From Promethearchaeota archaeon (GTDB taxonomy: Archaea > Asgardarchaeota > Lokiarchaeia > Sigynarchaeales > SOKP01): a stretch of DNA of 33,720 nt. The position numbers and the translations under genes are program-made. This document shows positions 8,347 to 16,133 of the stretch, piece by piece. The DNA lies in NCBI GenBank assembly GCA_019058515.1, contig JAHPYY010000123.1, forward strand, positions 1-33,720, given 5' to 3'. The notes beneath the pieces are model-generated. The model did not search any database. It was given only the letters and a program-made list of their open reading frames with translations, and was not told the DNA's origin. How positions within the stretch are numbered: the first letter of the stretch is position 1; every line of letters starts with the position of its first letter.

Positions 8347-8946
8347 ATGGTATCTAATGACCAAATGATCGAAAAAAATTTAAAAACATTAACTTCGATT
8401 TGCCCTATATGCCATAAGCAAGTTTCATTTAGTATCGATACTCAAATCATACGCAATTCGACGAGATTTCCGGTAGGTTTTCTTATTAAACATTGTAACA
8501 AACATTTAATAGCATATATTGATGCAAACTATCACGTACGCGGAATTCACCCCGTAGCGAGTAGTTTTCAAGAAACAAATAATGAAGAACCTTCCGAAGA
8601 ATATCAAGCTGAGCAAATCACCCCTGAATTTATTCTAAATCTGCCTAAAGATGAGCGAATAATGTTTTACTGCGAAAATGATTGTTCAGAACTCAATAAT
8701 GAGAAATTTCCAAATGTTTTAGATAAACAACTGGTGGGAATTATAGCAAAAGATAAAGAAATAAGTTTAGCTCAGATTATAAAAAAAGCGGGATTTTTGG
8801 AAAAAGCGTTAAATCGCAAAATTGAAAAAGATACCGTTTTAAAAATATTGGATAAATATGTTCAAAAGGGAATAATAAGTAAATTAATATTAAAAGTAGT
8901 CGATAACCAAAAAGGAGAGCAAGATCTGCGTCTTGAACTAATTTAG
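8347..8946 (+). CDS. Zinc-finger and winged-helix-like protein of unknown function
   Basis: A 199-residue protein. The N-terminal domain (about 17-70) has CPIC at 19-22 and an HCNKH cluster at 49-53, likely zinc ligands, followed by AYIDANYHVRGIH. I believe this arrangement recurs in archaeal proteins of unknown function (recollection, not searched). An acidic linker follows at about 75-95. The C-terminal 65 residues (KQLVGIIAKDKEISLAQIIKKAG onward to the end) look like a winged-helix fold: helix, helix, a third helix with KDTVLKILDKYVQKGIIS, then beta strands. DNA binding or a protein-interaction role are both possible. It is followed after 13 bases by a gene with a strong ribosome-binding site, so the two are very likely co-transcribed and may work together. 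Confidence 0.75.
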   Translation: MVSNDQMIEKNLKTLTSICPICHKQVSFSIDTQIIRNSTRFPVGFLIKHCNKHLIAYIDANYHVRGIHPVASSFQETNNEEPSEEYQAEQITPEFILNLPKDERIMFYCENDCSELNNEKFPNVLDKQLVGIIAKDKEISLAQIIKKAGFLEKALNRKIEKDTVLKILDKYVQKGIISKLILKVVDNQKGEQDLRLELI

Positions 8947-8950
8947 GAGG
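8945..8950 (+). promoter_or_regulatory. Strong Shine-Dalgarno site of the second gene in the unit
   Basis: AGGAGG nine bases before the ATG at 8960, overlapping the region just after the upstream stop codon. It marks an internal gene of an operon, unlike the leaderless or weak starts common elsewhere in the window. Confidence 0.75.
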
Positions 8951-8959
8951 TTTTTAAAA

Positions 8960-9448
8960 ATGAGAATATTTAAGAAAAAAACGGGGCTTGTTGATAAAAA
9001 CTTTATAAATAAAGCAATAATAGGGTTAGGTTATGGTTTAATTAAAACAAGGGATTTAATATTCAATCAAAACATTAATGTTTCAACTCAAGATGCTATG
9101 GATGCATTGAGTGTCTGGATAGGTCGAGAAATTATGAAAGAGATGTTGGAAAAAAAATTAGTGAATGTTAGAGACAACGACGAGACTATAATCAATGCAT
9201 TAATGGAAGTTATAAATTTAGCAGAAGATTTAGATGTTGAAGTTGAGAATAATAATGTTAGAGTTACCGTACAAAAGTGCCAAATTTGTCCTAAACGCAT
9301 CGGAGGATACGATCTAGAAGGTAACACTGCTTGCCCAGTTGGAGGAATATTAACTGGAGCGATATCATATATAAAGGGTGTGGATCCATTAATATTAAAA
9401 AATCGGCTACAAGCTGCTGAGATCTGCCATATTGAAATGGAGATTTAA
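8960..9448 (+). CDS. Cysteine-containing small protein, V4R/hydrocarbon-binding-like C-terminus
   Basis: A 162-residue soluble protein. The N-terminal half is helical and starts with a basic stretch. The C-terminal half contains CQIC at 107-110, then GGYDLEGNTACPVGGILTGA with C125, and a final C156 near the end. The spacing of cysteines with a glycine-rich CPxGGxLxG turn resembles the zinc-bound end of 4-vinyl-reductase (V4R) domains, which bind small hydrophobic ligands in regulatory proteins. This resemblance is by eye and unproven. The gene follows the zinc-finger/winged-helix gene by 13 bases with a strong ribosome-binding site, so a ligand-sensing partner for that protein is a reasonable guess. 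T-tracts follow the stop codon. Confidence 0.7.
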   Translation: MRIFKKKTGLVDKNFINKAIIGLGYGLIKTRDLIFNQNINVSTQDAMDALSVWIGREIMKEMLEKKLVNVRDNDETIINALMEVINLAEDLDVEVENNNVRVTVQKCQICPKRIGGYDLEGNTACPVGGILTGAISYIKGVDPLILKNRLQAAEICHIEMEI

Positions 9449-9483
9449 TTGAAAATACTAAAAAAGTTAAATAAAAAACCTTA

Positions 9484-9511
9484 TTTTTTTTGGCTTAAAT
9501 CTGACTTTTTT
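9484..9511 (+). terminator. T-tract terminator of the two-gene unit
   Basis: A run of eight T at 9484-9491 and another of six near 9505-9511, within 65 bases of the stop codon at 9448. This is typical of archaeal termination. Confidence 0.55.
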
Positions 9512-9565
9512 AAGTTAAAAGGATTCTTGCCCAAATCTTAATTTTCTATGATTTATATTCTCAAA

Positions 9566-10564
9566 TCATTCTAAATTTGATTTCTTATTACTAGAGGATT
9601 TACGATTTACTAGGATTATTCCCAATATTACCAGAAATAAGGCAAAAGGATAAATAAACAGATCAAATTGTTCTTGTAAAAAAATAGCAGAAAGAATGAC
9701 ACCAGTTAGTGGCACTAAAGTTTGAAAAATCGCAGCTCTAGTAGCACTTAAGCGCTTGACTCCTTCTAAATAAAAAGTGTACGCTCCAACAGTGGATAGA
9801 AACGCTAAGTACGCGACACCAACCCACACGCGAGGATGTATTGCGAGATATTCTAATGGATTTAAAAATTCAGGACTAAAAATTAGAGCTATGGGAAGTA
9901 TCATAAAAAGTCCAAATAAGGATACCCAAGTTATCATCCATAACGAAGTGGGCTGATATGAGTCAGTATCTTCTCCTGTCTTGTTTAAGAAATACCTTGA
10001 AGTTATTGTATAAGTCGCGTACGCAAGAGCAGCCATCAAAATCAAGACATCTCCAAGAATTCGATTAGGAACTTCCACATTTGGGGAGAATCCAACGACT
10101 AAAACGACAGCAGTAAACGCTAAGACAGTTCCAGTAAGTTTTTTCCAAGAAAACGGCTCAGTTTTTAAAAATAGGCTGGAGAGAATGACTACCCAAACTG
10201 CGTTAGTAGTAACTAAAATACTTGCGTCGCTAGCAGAAGTAAACAACTCCCCAAAAAGAAACCCAATTTGGTATAGTAATACGGAAGTCAAACCCATTAT
10301 AGTAATATATTTCCAATTTTTCCTTGCGAATTGAAAATTCAAATTGCCTTCTTTGTATTTTAGGATTATAAAAAAACAAATTACTGCTAGAATATATCGA
10401 ATCCCTGCTATCATCAAGGGACTTATGGTCTCTCCTCCAACCTCCTCGGACACAAGCCATCGCCCTATAGGCCAAGTACCCCCCCAAATAATTGCTGTTA
10501 TAATTAATAAAAAGTAAGCAACGAGTTCCTGTTTTCTTGTTTCCTTCGAGTTTGATTCAGCCAT
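9566..10564 (-). CDS. EamA/DMT-superfamily transporter
   Basis: A 332-residue membrane protein with ten hydrophobic segments in two five-helix halves, the EamA (drug/metabolite transporter) arrangement. The first half opens with AYFLLIITAIIWGGTWPIGRWL, the typical W-G-x-x-[FW] start; the second half carries ALAYATYTITSRYF and ends with the usual GVILSAIFLQEQ and ILVNRK tail. These proteins generally export amino acids, nucleotides or other small metabolites. The gene begins 33 bases after the stop of an MFS transporter gene on the same strand, so the two are probably one transcript. The substrate is unknown. Confidence 0.87.
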   Translation of the reverse strand: MAESNSKETRKQELVAYFLLIITAIIWGGTWPIGRWLVSEEVGGETISPLMIAGIRYILAVICFFIILKYKEGNLNFQFARKNWKYITIMGLTSVLLYQIGFLFGELFTSASDASILVTTNAVWVVILSSLFLKTEPFSWKKLTGTVLAFTAVVLVVGFSPNVEVPNRILGDVLILMAALAYATYTITSRYFLNKTGEDTDSYQPTSLWMITWVSLFGLFMILPIALIFSPEFLNPLEYLAIHPRVWVGVAYLAFLSTVGAYTFYLEGVKRLSATRAAIFQTLVPLTGVILSAIFLQEQFDLFIYPFALFLVILGIILVNRKSSSNKKSNLE

Positions 10565-10597
10565 TATTTTCCCAATAAGTCATCCAAGTTAAGAAGG

Positions 10598-11779
10598 TTA
10601 TAGATATTCCTTTTTTACTCTAGTTGATAACGCAAAAAGAATTATAAGGATTCCGATTACGATGAAAACTGCAAATACATTCCACATTACTATTAACCCT
10701 ATAAAAGGGTAAATAATAGCCCTTGCAAGGCTTCCAAACATGTTGACTGTACTTAAAACAGTTGCACGGTTGTCTGATTCTACTTGTTTGTTTATTCCAT
10801 TAACATAAATTAGTGCTCTCGGATAGCCAAAACCTACGATAATTAAAAGAATGATTATGCCAAGAATAATGTTTGTCGTTAATCCTAAAATTATATATGC
10901 TGTTCCGATGATTATATCAACTAAAATCAGAAAAAGTCTTTGATTCTTGAAATTTTTAGACATTTTGGGTATAAGGTTCATAAAAACGGCGTTAATAATA
11001 TTCATCATTGCAGTGATAAATCCAAACATGAAAATTGGAACTTGAATCGCCGATAGATAAGGTTGATATAGCCAGAACATAAAAAATACTAATACATCGA
11101 TAAGAACCCTATCAAAACACAAGATCCTCAAAATTTTGTTTTCTTTTAGTTCTTTAAAGCCAGACTTAATTATGTGTAAGTAGTCTTTCGAAGCCATTCC
11201 GTTTTCTAATGGAGGTTCATACAGAAATAAGGACGCAATAAATGCAATGAAAAAAGTAATAGCCAAAAAGTTCATAGTAAATTGAAGTGAAATCACTTGA
11301 GCCATAATTGACCCAATGGGCGCTGAAATCGTTAAAGCAATCAATGATATTGTTTGAATCCTTCCTAACACCTTAGGTAGTTTTTCTTCTTCCCCGAGGT
11401 GTTTGAGGTTACTATACATGAACGCTTCGTCCGTACCTGAAATCAACGCCATTGCAAACGCCCAAACGCCTTCCGCTAACAAGAACAGGAAAAAATTAGG
11501 GATAATACTATACAGTAAAGCTGCTAACGATACCATCGCCGCTCCTAAACTTAAGCCTTTAGTTCTTCCAAGAAAATCGGCAATAGCTCCACTTGGGATT
11601 TCGAGCAGAAAAATACAAAAGGTAAAAAAACTTTGTAAAATCATTATTTCAAAAAAGTTTAAACCGCCCCAATCCATTAGAAATGGTACATATACACCAC
11701 GAACAGTGTGTATTCCTAAAATAAAATAAAATATGTAGGTTCGCTTTATATTTGACCTACATTTTCTTTCTAAATTCAT
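10598..11779 (-). CDS. Major facilitator superfamily transporter (probable efflux)
   Basis: A 393-residue protein with about 11-12 hydrophobic segments. The loop after the second segment reads LEIPSGAIADFLGRTKGLSLG, a good match to the MFS motif A (G-x-x-x-D-x-x-G-R-[RK]). A central hydrophilic loop with LYEPPLEN and FKELKENKILR separates the two halves. It looks like the proton-linked efflux type found widely in prokaryotes. It is the upstream member of a two-transporter pair with the EamA gene. The basic N-terminus (LERKCRSNIKR) fits a cytoplasmic start. The substrate cannot be told. Confidence 0.87.
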   Translation of the reverse strand: MNLERKCRSNIKRTYIFYFILGIHTVRGVYVPFLMDWGGLNFFEIMILQSFFTFCIFLLEIPSGAIADFLGRTKGLSLGAAMVSLAALLYSIIPNFFLFLLAEGVWAFAMALISGTDEAFMYSNLKHLGEEEKLPKVLGRIQTISLIALTISAPIGSIMAQVISLQFTMNFLAITFFIAFIASLFLYEPPLENGMASKDYLHIIKSGFKELKENKILRILCFDRVLIDVLVFFMFWLYQPYLSAIQVPIFMFGFITAMMNIINAVFMNLIPKMSKNFKNQRLFLILVDIIIGTAYIILGLTTNIILGIIILLIIVGFGYPRALIYVNGINKQVESDNRATVLSTVNMFGSLARAIIYPFIGLIVMWNVFAVFIVIGILIILFALSTRVKKEYL

Positions 11780-12032
11780 TTGAGTTTTAAGTATTAATAG
11801 TAAATGCGATTTCTTTTAACTGTTTTAAATTTCGATTAAATTAGACAAATATTTCTTGCTTAATATTCTTTTCTATCACTTAAATAGAGAAAACCAAGGA
11901 AAGTTTCGAAAAACTTTATGTGAAGTTTTTAAAATCATTTTAAGAATAAATTCCATGGTAATATTGTCAAGGAAATTCGTAGGGAATAATTATTAGAAGA
12001 AATAAGCTAAAAAATATTTTATCTTTCTTAAA

Positions 12033-12211
12033 TTACATTTGTAACCGATGAAATATCAACGAATTTTCATTCTTTATTTTTTCTCGTAATCGATTCAGTT
12101 CTTCTTTTAACTCGTGAATATCTTGTTCTAAAGTTGAGTTGAGCTTTTTTTAAAGATTTTAATACATCGAATTTTTCATAGGGCTAAGTTTTTGAGATAA
12201 GGAATAGACAT
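12033..12211 (-). pseudogene. Small coiled-coil protein gene with two apparent frameshifts
   Basis: Reading the minus strand from the ATG at 12211, three frames in succession give a plausible short protein: MSIPYLKNLA, then YEKFDVLKSLKK, then LNSTLEQDIHELKEELNRL continuing REKIKNENSLIFHRLQM and a TAA at 12033-12035. Each join needs removal of one base: one near the GCCC at about 12184 and one at the run of seven A (plus-strand T) near 12147. The last part is a clear charged coiled coil. The ATG lies only two bases after the stop of the upstream zinc-ribbon gene, which supports a former operon member. It could be real decay or homopolymer sequencing error. Confidence 0.5.
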
Positions 12212-12213
12212 TT

Positions 12214-12537
12214 TTATTTTCTTTGTAATAGATAAAATATCATAGTTTTCCAAAATTTGTTGTGATATCCACAGTTAGGACATACATGAGAATCAATTGA
12301 AATAGATGTTCCACATTTCAAGCAAAGTTTTGAACTCTTTTTACGAATTTCACCTGTTTTAAAGAGATCTCCTACACTAAAAACCACTGGAATTACCCAA
12401 ATAAAAAATGTTCCCAGAATGCCAAAAGAAATTAAACCCAAGAAATTTATCTCACCGAGTAATAAAGATGGGATAATTAATCCTGAAATACAAATGATTA
12501 GTGTTAAGATTAGCTTAATTTTATTTCCTTTCTTCAC
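12214..12537 (-). CDS. Small membrane protein with C-terminal zinc ribbon
   Basis: A 107-residue protein. Two hydrophobic segments (about 8-27 and 31-53) anchor it in the membrane; a basic linker (KTGEIRKKSSK) leads to a zinc ribbon with CLKCG at about 72-76 and CPNCG at 86-90. The start codon is GTG, preceded by a GAGGGA ribosome-binding site at good spacing. The ribbon is predicted to face the cytoplasm if the positive-inside rule holds. Function unknown; such ribbon-tipped membrane proteins are common in archaea and usually act in protein contacts. A broken coiled-coil gene follows directly. Confidence 0.75.
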   Translation of the reverse strand: MKKGNKIKLILTLIICISGLIIPSLLLGEINFLGLISFGILGTFFIWVIPVVFSVGDLFKTGEIRKKSSKLCLKCGTSISIDSHVCPNCGYHNKFWKTMIFYLLQRK

Positions 12538-12701
12538 AGATAATCCCTCATTTTAGTCTACAGAAATTTAAGAAATAATCTTATAAAAAATTATGCATGT
12601 AAAGTAAAAACTTACCGTGAAGTTTCAATAATCGTACTTTAAATTGTAAAATATCAGCTTTAGGTGCTCAAAAGTACTTATATCAGGCGACGATTGTTGC
12701 G

Positions 12702-12727
12702 ATCATTGTTATTTCTCATACAATGAT
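12702..12727. promoter_or_regulatory. Perfect inverted repeat, possible operator
   Basis: ATCATTGT and ACAATGAT, an exact 8-base inverted repeat separated by ten bases. It lies just upstream of the TATA box of the ATC-hydrolase-like gene, where a transcription factor could bind. No regulator gene is adjacent. The role is inferred. Confidence 0.45.
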
Positions 12728-12739
12728 GTTGATTTAAAA

Positions 12740-12748
12740 TTTATATAA
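12740..12748 (+). promoter_or_regulatory. TATA box of the ATC-hydrolase-like gene
   Basis: TTTATATAA, close to the archaeal consensus. Its centre is about 26 bases before the ATG at 12771, so the transcript is probably leaderless. Confidence 0.65.
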
Positions 12749-12770
12749 TTTTAAAATCTAATAGATTATT

Positions 12771-13283
12771 ATGAAATCTGATATGGAATCTGAAAATGAA
12801 GTTTTGAAAGCTAAATTGAAACAACAACAAATGACTTATGAACGACGATTAATGCTAGATCAAGCGTCTGTTTGTGAATTATTATATAATATTCTTGGAA
12901 AAGAAAAATTCGAGGAAGAATATCTTGCCATGCGTCGCAAACAACTAATGGATTGGTCTTCACGAATAGCAAAAAAGGATTTAAAAAGAGGAAAAATGAA
13001 TAACATTCAAGGAATTATTGATTTTATTTGGGAACCTCTTAAAGACATGGATTTTAAGTTTTTTTTCAAAAAAAAAGAAAAAGATTTTGTAGAAATTAGG
13101 GTTACAAAATGTCCTTTAGCAGATTGGGCTAAGGCAAAGGGAATTGAAAAATGGATATATTATTACCATTGCATGAGTGATCCTGCAATTGTAGAGGGAT
13201 ATAACCCAAAAATTGGTTTTAAGCGGTCAAAAGTAATTATGCAAGGTGATGGGTATTGCGATCACTGCTATTTTATCAAATAA
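12771..13283 (+). CDS. L-2-amino-thiazoline-4-carboxylic acid hydrolase-like protein
   Basis: A 170-residue protein. Residues 5-30 form a short charged helix, possibly a coiled coil. The C-terminal half matches the ATC-hydrolase-like family: TKCPLADWAKAKG, then YYHCMSDPAIVEGYNP, and IMQGDGYCDHCYF at the end, with the conserved cysteines and the G-D-x-x-C-D tail. The founding enzyme opens the thiazoline ring of ATC in bacterial L-cysteine synthesis, but most members, especially in anaerobes, have unknown substrates. No cysteine-pathway gene is nearby. Expression looks independently controlled, with a strong TATA box and an inverted repeat upstream. Family assignment is fairly sure; the reaction is not. 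Confidence 0.75.
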   Translation: MKSDMESENEVLKAKLKQQQMTYERRLMLDQASVCELLYNILGKEKFEEEYLAMRRKQLMDWSSRIAKKDLKRGKMNNIQGIIDFIWEPLKDMDFKFFFKKKEKDFVEIRVTKCPLADWAKAKGIEKWIYYYHCMSDPAIVEGYNPKIGFKRSKVIMQGDGYCDHCYFIK

Positions 13284-13519
13284 TGCAAAATAGAGTTAAG
13301 CATATAACCCCGATTATTAATTAAAAGTTTATTGAAAAACTGTAAAAGTTAATTAGAAAAAAAGAAAAAAATAGAATTACTTAATGTCTTACCGAAATAA
13401 ATAAAGTTGAAACGAAATAGTTGTCCCAATGTTTCGCTCTTTGTACTTTTTGGATGAAATCCACAATCAATAGACCTTTGATAAGAAATATTAAATAACC
13501 TTTTGTCTTAATTAAGCGT

Positions 13520-14530
13520 ATGGAAGACAATCCAGAAAAGTTATCGAACTTTGCTAATAAGAGATTTATTGTTATAATTAAGGACGGTTTTAAGTTATAT
13601 ATCGAAAACTTTGGTTATTTAATCCTTCCTTTTGGAATTTTGGGGATTTTCTCCATTTTCCTAAAAGTTGTATTTCTTACCGAATTTGAAAATTTTGTAA
13701 TGCAATTTGGGTCAGATATTCTTAATAGAATAAGTAGTAATCAAGACATTTCAACTTTACAATCTGAATTCTCGGATATAAGAACATTTTTTTTATTAGG
13801 GGTTATATTAGTCTTCCTTAATGGTTTAATTAGTGGGCGAGTAAGTGGCATAATTACAGTAATATCAATGTGTTTGGTCAGTACATTTCTATATAAGAAA
13901 TACTTTGATGGAGAAGCAAACTTTTTCTCTTCTGTTAAATCTTCTATTAATAAAAGAATGCTTACAGTGATACTCCTCATCGGAGTGGGTATATCTAGTG
14001 GATTATTTTTGCTTTTTATACCTTCAATTATAATTTATAGCTTCTGTATCTTTCTAGTATTTACCTATAATATTAATAACATCGAAAAACCAATTTCTGA
14101 AGCTCGATTAATAGCAAAAGGTGCTTTTTGGAGTCTCATTGGAATTTTAATTATTGAGTTCTTGTTTATATTTTTTATCGATCTTATATACAGGATGATT
14201 TTTAATGTCGCTTTACTTTTTCCGTACCCCCGAAGTTATTTAACGAGTTTTCTGTTTCAAATTCTAAACGGTTTATTCGATATCATTTTTTCTCCATTGA
14301 TACTCTGCTTTTTAACGACTCTTTACACAAAATTAAAAGCACAAAAAGAATTAAATCAAAAATTTGCAGCAAAATATTATCCTACTAGTGAACCATCTCG
14401 AGAAACTGCGAGAGGGGGAATTTCAATAATGGATACACCGCTATATTGTCCATTCTGCGGAGAGTTAATTAAGACTCCACAAAAATTTTGTCCTAATTGT
14501 GGAAAATCTCTTATTAATTTAAATTTATAA
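13520..14530 (+). CDS. Polytopic membrane protein with C-terminal zinc ribbon
   Basis: A 336-residue protein. About five or six hydrophobic segments lie between residues 30 and 265, including YLILPFGILGIFSIFLK, a pair near 90-125, one near 150-180, one near 198-218 and one before 265. Loops carry short amphipathic helices. After a linker with repeated Lys/Gln, residues about 308-331 form a zinc ribbon: CPFCG then CPNCG. The membrane part resembles the large groups of six-helix proteins of unknown function (the DUF975 or GDPD membrane-domain type), but the match is only by general pattern. With the 12214-12537 gene, it is the second ribbon-tipped membrane protein in 2 kb. Function unknown. Confidence 0.75.
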   Translation: MEDNPEKLSNFANKRFIVIIKDGFKLYIENFGYLILPFGILGIFSIFLKVVFLTEFENFVMQFGSDILNRISSNQDISTLQSEFSDIRTFFLLGVILVFLNGLISGRVSGIITVISMCLVSTFLYKKYFDGEANFFSSVKSSINKRMLTVILLIGVGISSGLFLLFIPSIIIYSFCIFLVFTYNINNIEKPISEARLIAKGAFWSLIGILIIEFLFIFFIDLIYRMIFNVALLFPYPRSYLTSFLFQILNGLFDIIFSPLILCFLTTLYTKLKAQKELNQKFAAKYYPTSEPSRETARGGISIMDTPLYCPFCGELIKTPQKFCPNCGKSLINLNL

Positions 14531-14759
14531 TCCAAATTTAGTACTATCTATTAATTGTCTTTCGGAACGGTATTTACTATTATTTAATCAACCTTGGAAT
14601 CGGGATAGTGTATGCGAGAAAAATGTCATAAGGGTAAAAACTTGGACAGAGATATTTAAAACCATTGAAAAATTGTAATTTTGAATTTAGTTACAAATGA
14701 ATAAAAAACAATTAGAAAAAGAAAAAAGTAGGATATTTAGTGTATCACCGATGCAGATT

Positions 14760-15068
14760 TTACTTCGGCGGTGCTAGAACGATTTCCATCGAAGAAACAT
14801 TTATCGTCTGGCCATCTTAGAGATTTAATCCTCTTGGAATTAAATTTTCTCCTTCAATCTGTTCGGTGCTAATTATAATGTCCTTATATTCTGTCCCTTG
14901 TAAAAACCGATTTTTTAAGATTTCGCACACATCAACGGCGTGAGAGATTGCTTTTCCACGCGCTTTGATGGTACAGTCTTCACCTTTGTTAAGGATCATC
15001 ATAGCAGCCATAACGTAATTCATTGTAGGACGGCGCCCGACAAAAACACTATTTGACTCTTTTGACAT
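14760..15068 (-). pseudogene. albA: Alba DNA/RNA-binding chromatin protein, interrupted by an in-frame stop
   Basis: The open frame from ATG 15068 to TAA 14817 encodes 83 residues that match Alba closely: VFVGRRPTMNYVMAA near the start with the basic pair R12-R13, then IKARGKAISHAVDVCEILKNRF, the most conserved part of the family. Alba dimers coat DNA and RNA in archaea. The frame stops after LIPRGLNL, but the same frame continues past the TAA with DGQTINVSSMEIVLAPPK and a second TAA at 14760-14762. That piece is the normal last beta strand of Alba (compare S-x-I-E-I-x-L in known members). One base change would restore a protein of about 102 residues. As it stands the product lacks its last strand, and it may be unstable, altered, or the stop may be an assembly error. 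Promoter and ribosome-binding site are intact. Confidence 0.85.
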
Positions 15069-15076
15069 CGTTAATT

Positions 15077-15112
15077 ACCTCTCTGTTTAAATTTAGTTTG
15101 GTTTGATATAAG
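15077..15112 (-). promoter_or_regulatory. Promoter and ribosome-binding site of the Alba gene
   Basis: Read on the minus strand: a TATA-like CTTATATC at 15105-15112 and a GAGAGGT ribosome-binding site at 15077-15083, eight bases before the ATG. The expected transcription start is near 15082, right at the ribosome-binding site, so the leader would be very short. Confidence 0.55.
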
Positions 15113-15460
15113 TATTTTTTTGTACGTATTGTTTGTAGTTTTCTATTTTACTAATTTATCTAGTACTACGAATTTGTGTACTAAAAATAATTAATTTAAT
15201 AAGCAATTTTAATCTTAGGAATTTTAATTCGAAAAAGTAAACAATTTCAAGGATTTTGATTTGTTTACGAGAGTTTGTTTAGTTGTATTACCAAACCAAT
15301 ATTATTAAAAGGTTAGATTCGAATCATTCGCTCAGAATCCAATCGTTGTACCATTTTCAATGAAAAATTACAAAGCAAAAAAGTATAAGGTTTATCGATT
15401 TGATTTATACATAGTATTTCTGTTTTTTTAGGTATTTTGCAAACAAGATGTGTGTTTACC
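15113..15460. other. Intergenic region without a recognisable gene
   Basis: Very AT-rich. No convincing frame or repeat was seen. A TATA-like TTTATACA at 15404-15411 is correctly placed to serve the methyltransferase start at 15461. A TTCGAAT string near 15320 recalls a tRNA T-loop but has no matching stem. Confidence 0.5.
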
Positions 15461-16002
15461 ATGAATGTGGAAGAGTGGCTTGATAAAGGTGGAATAGTAC
15501 GTTAAAGAAGTTTGGAATGAATCGAGGTTTTAACGTTCTAGATTTTGGTAGTGGATCTGGAATGTACACCATCGTAGCTTCTAAAATCGTTGGTCTAGAG
15601 GGAGAAGTCACTTCAGTGGATAAGGAAGGAGGAAAGATTTCTCTACTAAGCGAAAAGCTTGAGGAGCAGTCGATTACCAATGTAAAACTTATTAAAACGG
15701 AAGGAGAGGTGTATCTTCCTTTCGAAGCAAACTATTTTAATATGATACTCCTCTACGATGTCCTCCACTTGATCGAAAAAAGCGAGCGAAGTACACTTCT
15801 AAAAGAATTGCATCGAATATTACAGCCAAATGGGGTACTTTCATTTTACGCCACTCATTTAAACGATTTAGACATAAATTTAGACGATTTCGATGTCGAG
15901 CTTAGCGAGTTAGGTCTAATTAAAAAGGGGAACATAAAAGAAGCCATGTTCCACTATAATTGGATAGAGGAAGGGATAGTAAGTAATTATGTCAAAAGCT
16001 AG
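15461..16002 (+). pseudogene. SAM-dependent class I methyltransferase with a frameshift near its start
   Basis: From 15517 an open frame encodes 161 residues of a small Rossmann methyltransferase: motif I VLDFGSGSGMYT at residues 7-18, an acidic SVDKEGGK after strand two, and the motif IV/post region LYDVLHLIEKSERSTLLKELHRIL then GVLSFYATH. Upstream, another frame starting at ATG 15461 reads MNVEEWLDKGGIVR and hits a stop; the downstream frame, traced back, reads TLKKFG before M-N-R. Together these make a normal N-terminal helix, so one base seems lost near 15500. Translation from the internal ATG at 15517 would give a protein lacking that helix, which usually helps close the SAM site. Substrate unknown. 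Either a recent pseudogene, an assembly error, or a shortened active gene. Confidence 0.68.
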
Positions 16003-16133
16003 CATTTAGGTATAAAACAAATGCAGGATTTGAATTTATAAAATCAAGATTAATCGAAATAAAAAGACTGTTAACGTTTAAATAATCCTTATTATTCATT
16101 AACTAAGTATTTGTTTTCTATTTCCTTCTGATT

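Noticed and set aside
13381..13510. Minus-strand frame ending QRAKHWDNYFVSTLFISVRH
   Set aside because: Protein-like in part, but there is no start signal or ribosome-binding site, it reaches the promoter of the plus-strand gene, and its length is within chance for AT-rich DNA.
15310..15350. tRNA-like T-loop TTCGAAT
   Set aside because: The flanking bases do not form the T-stem and no anticodon or acceptor stem can be found around it.
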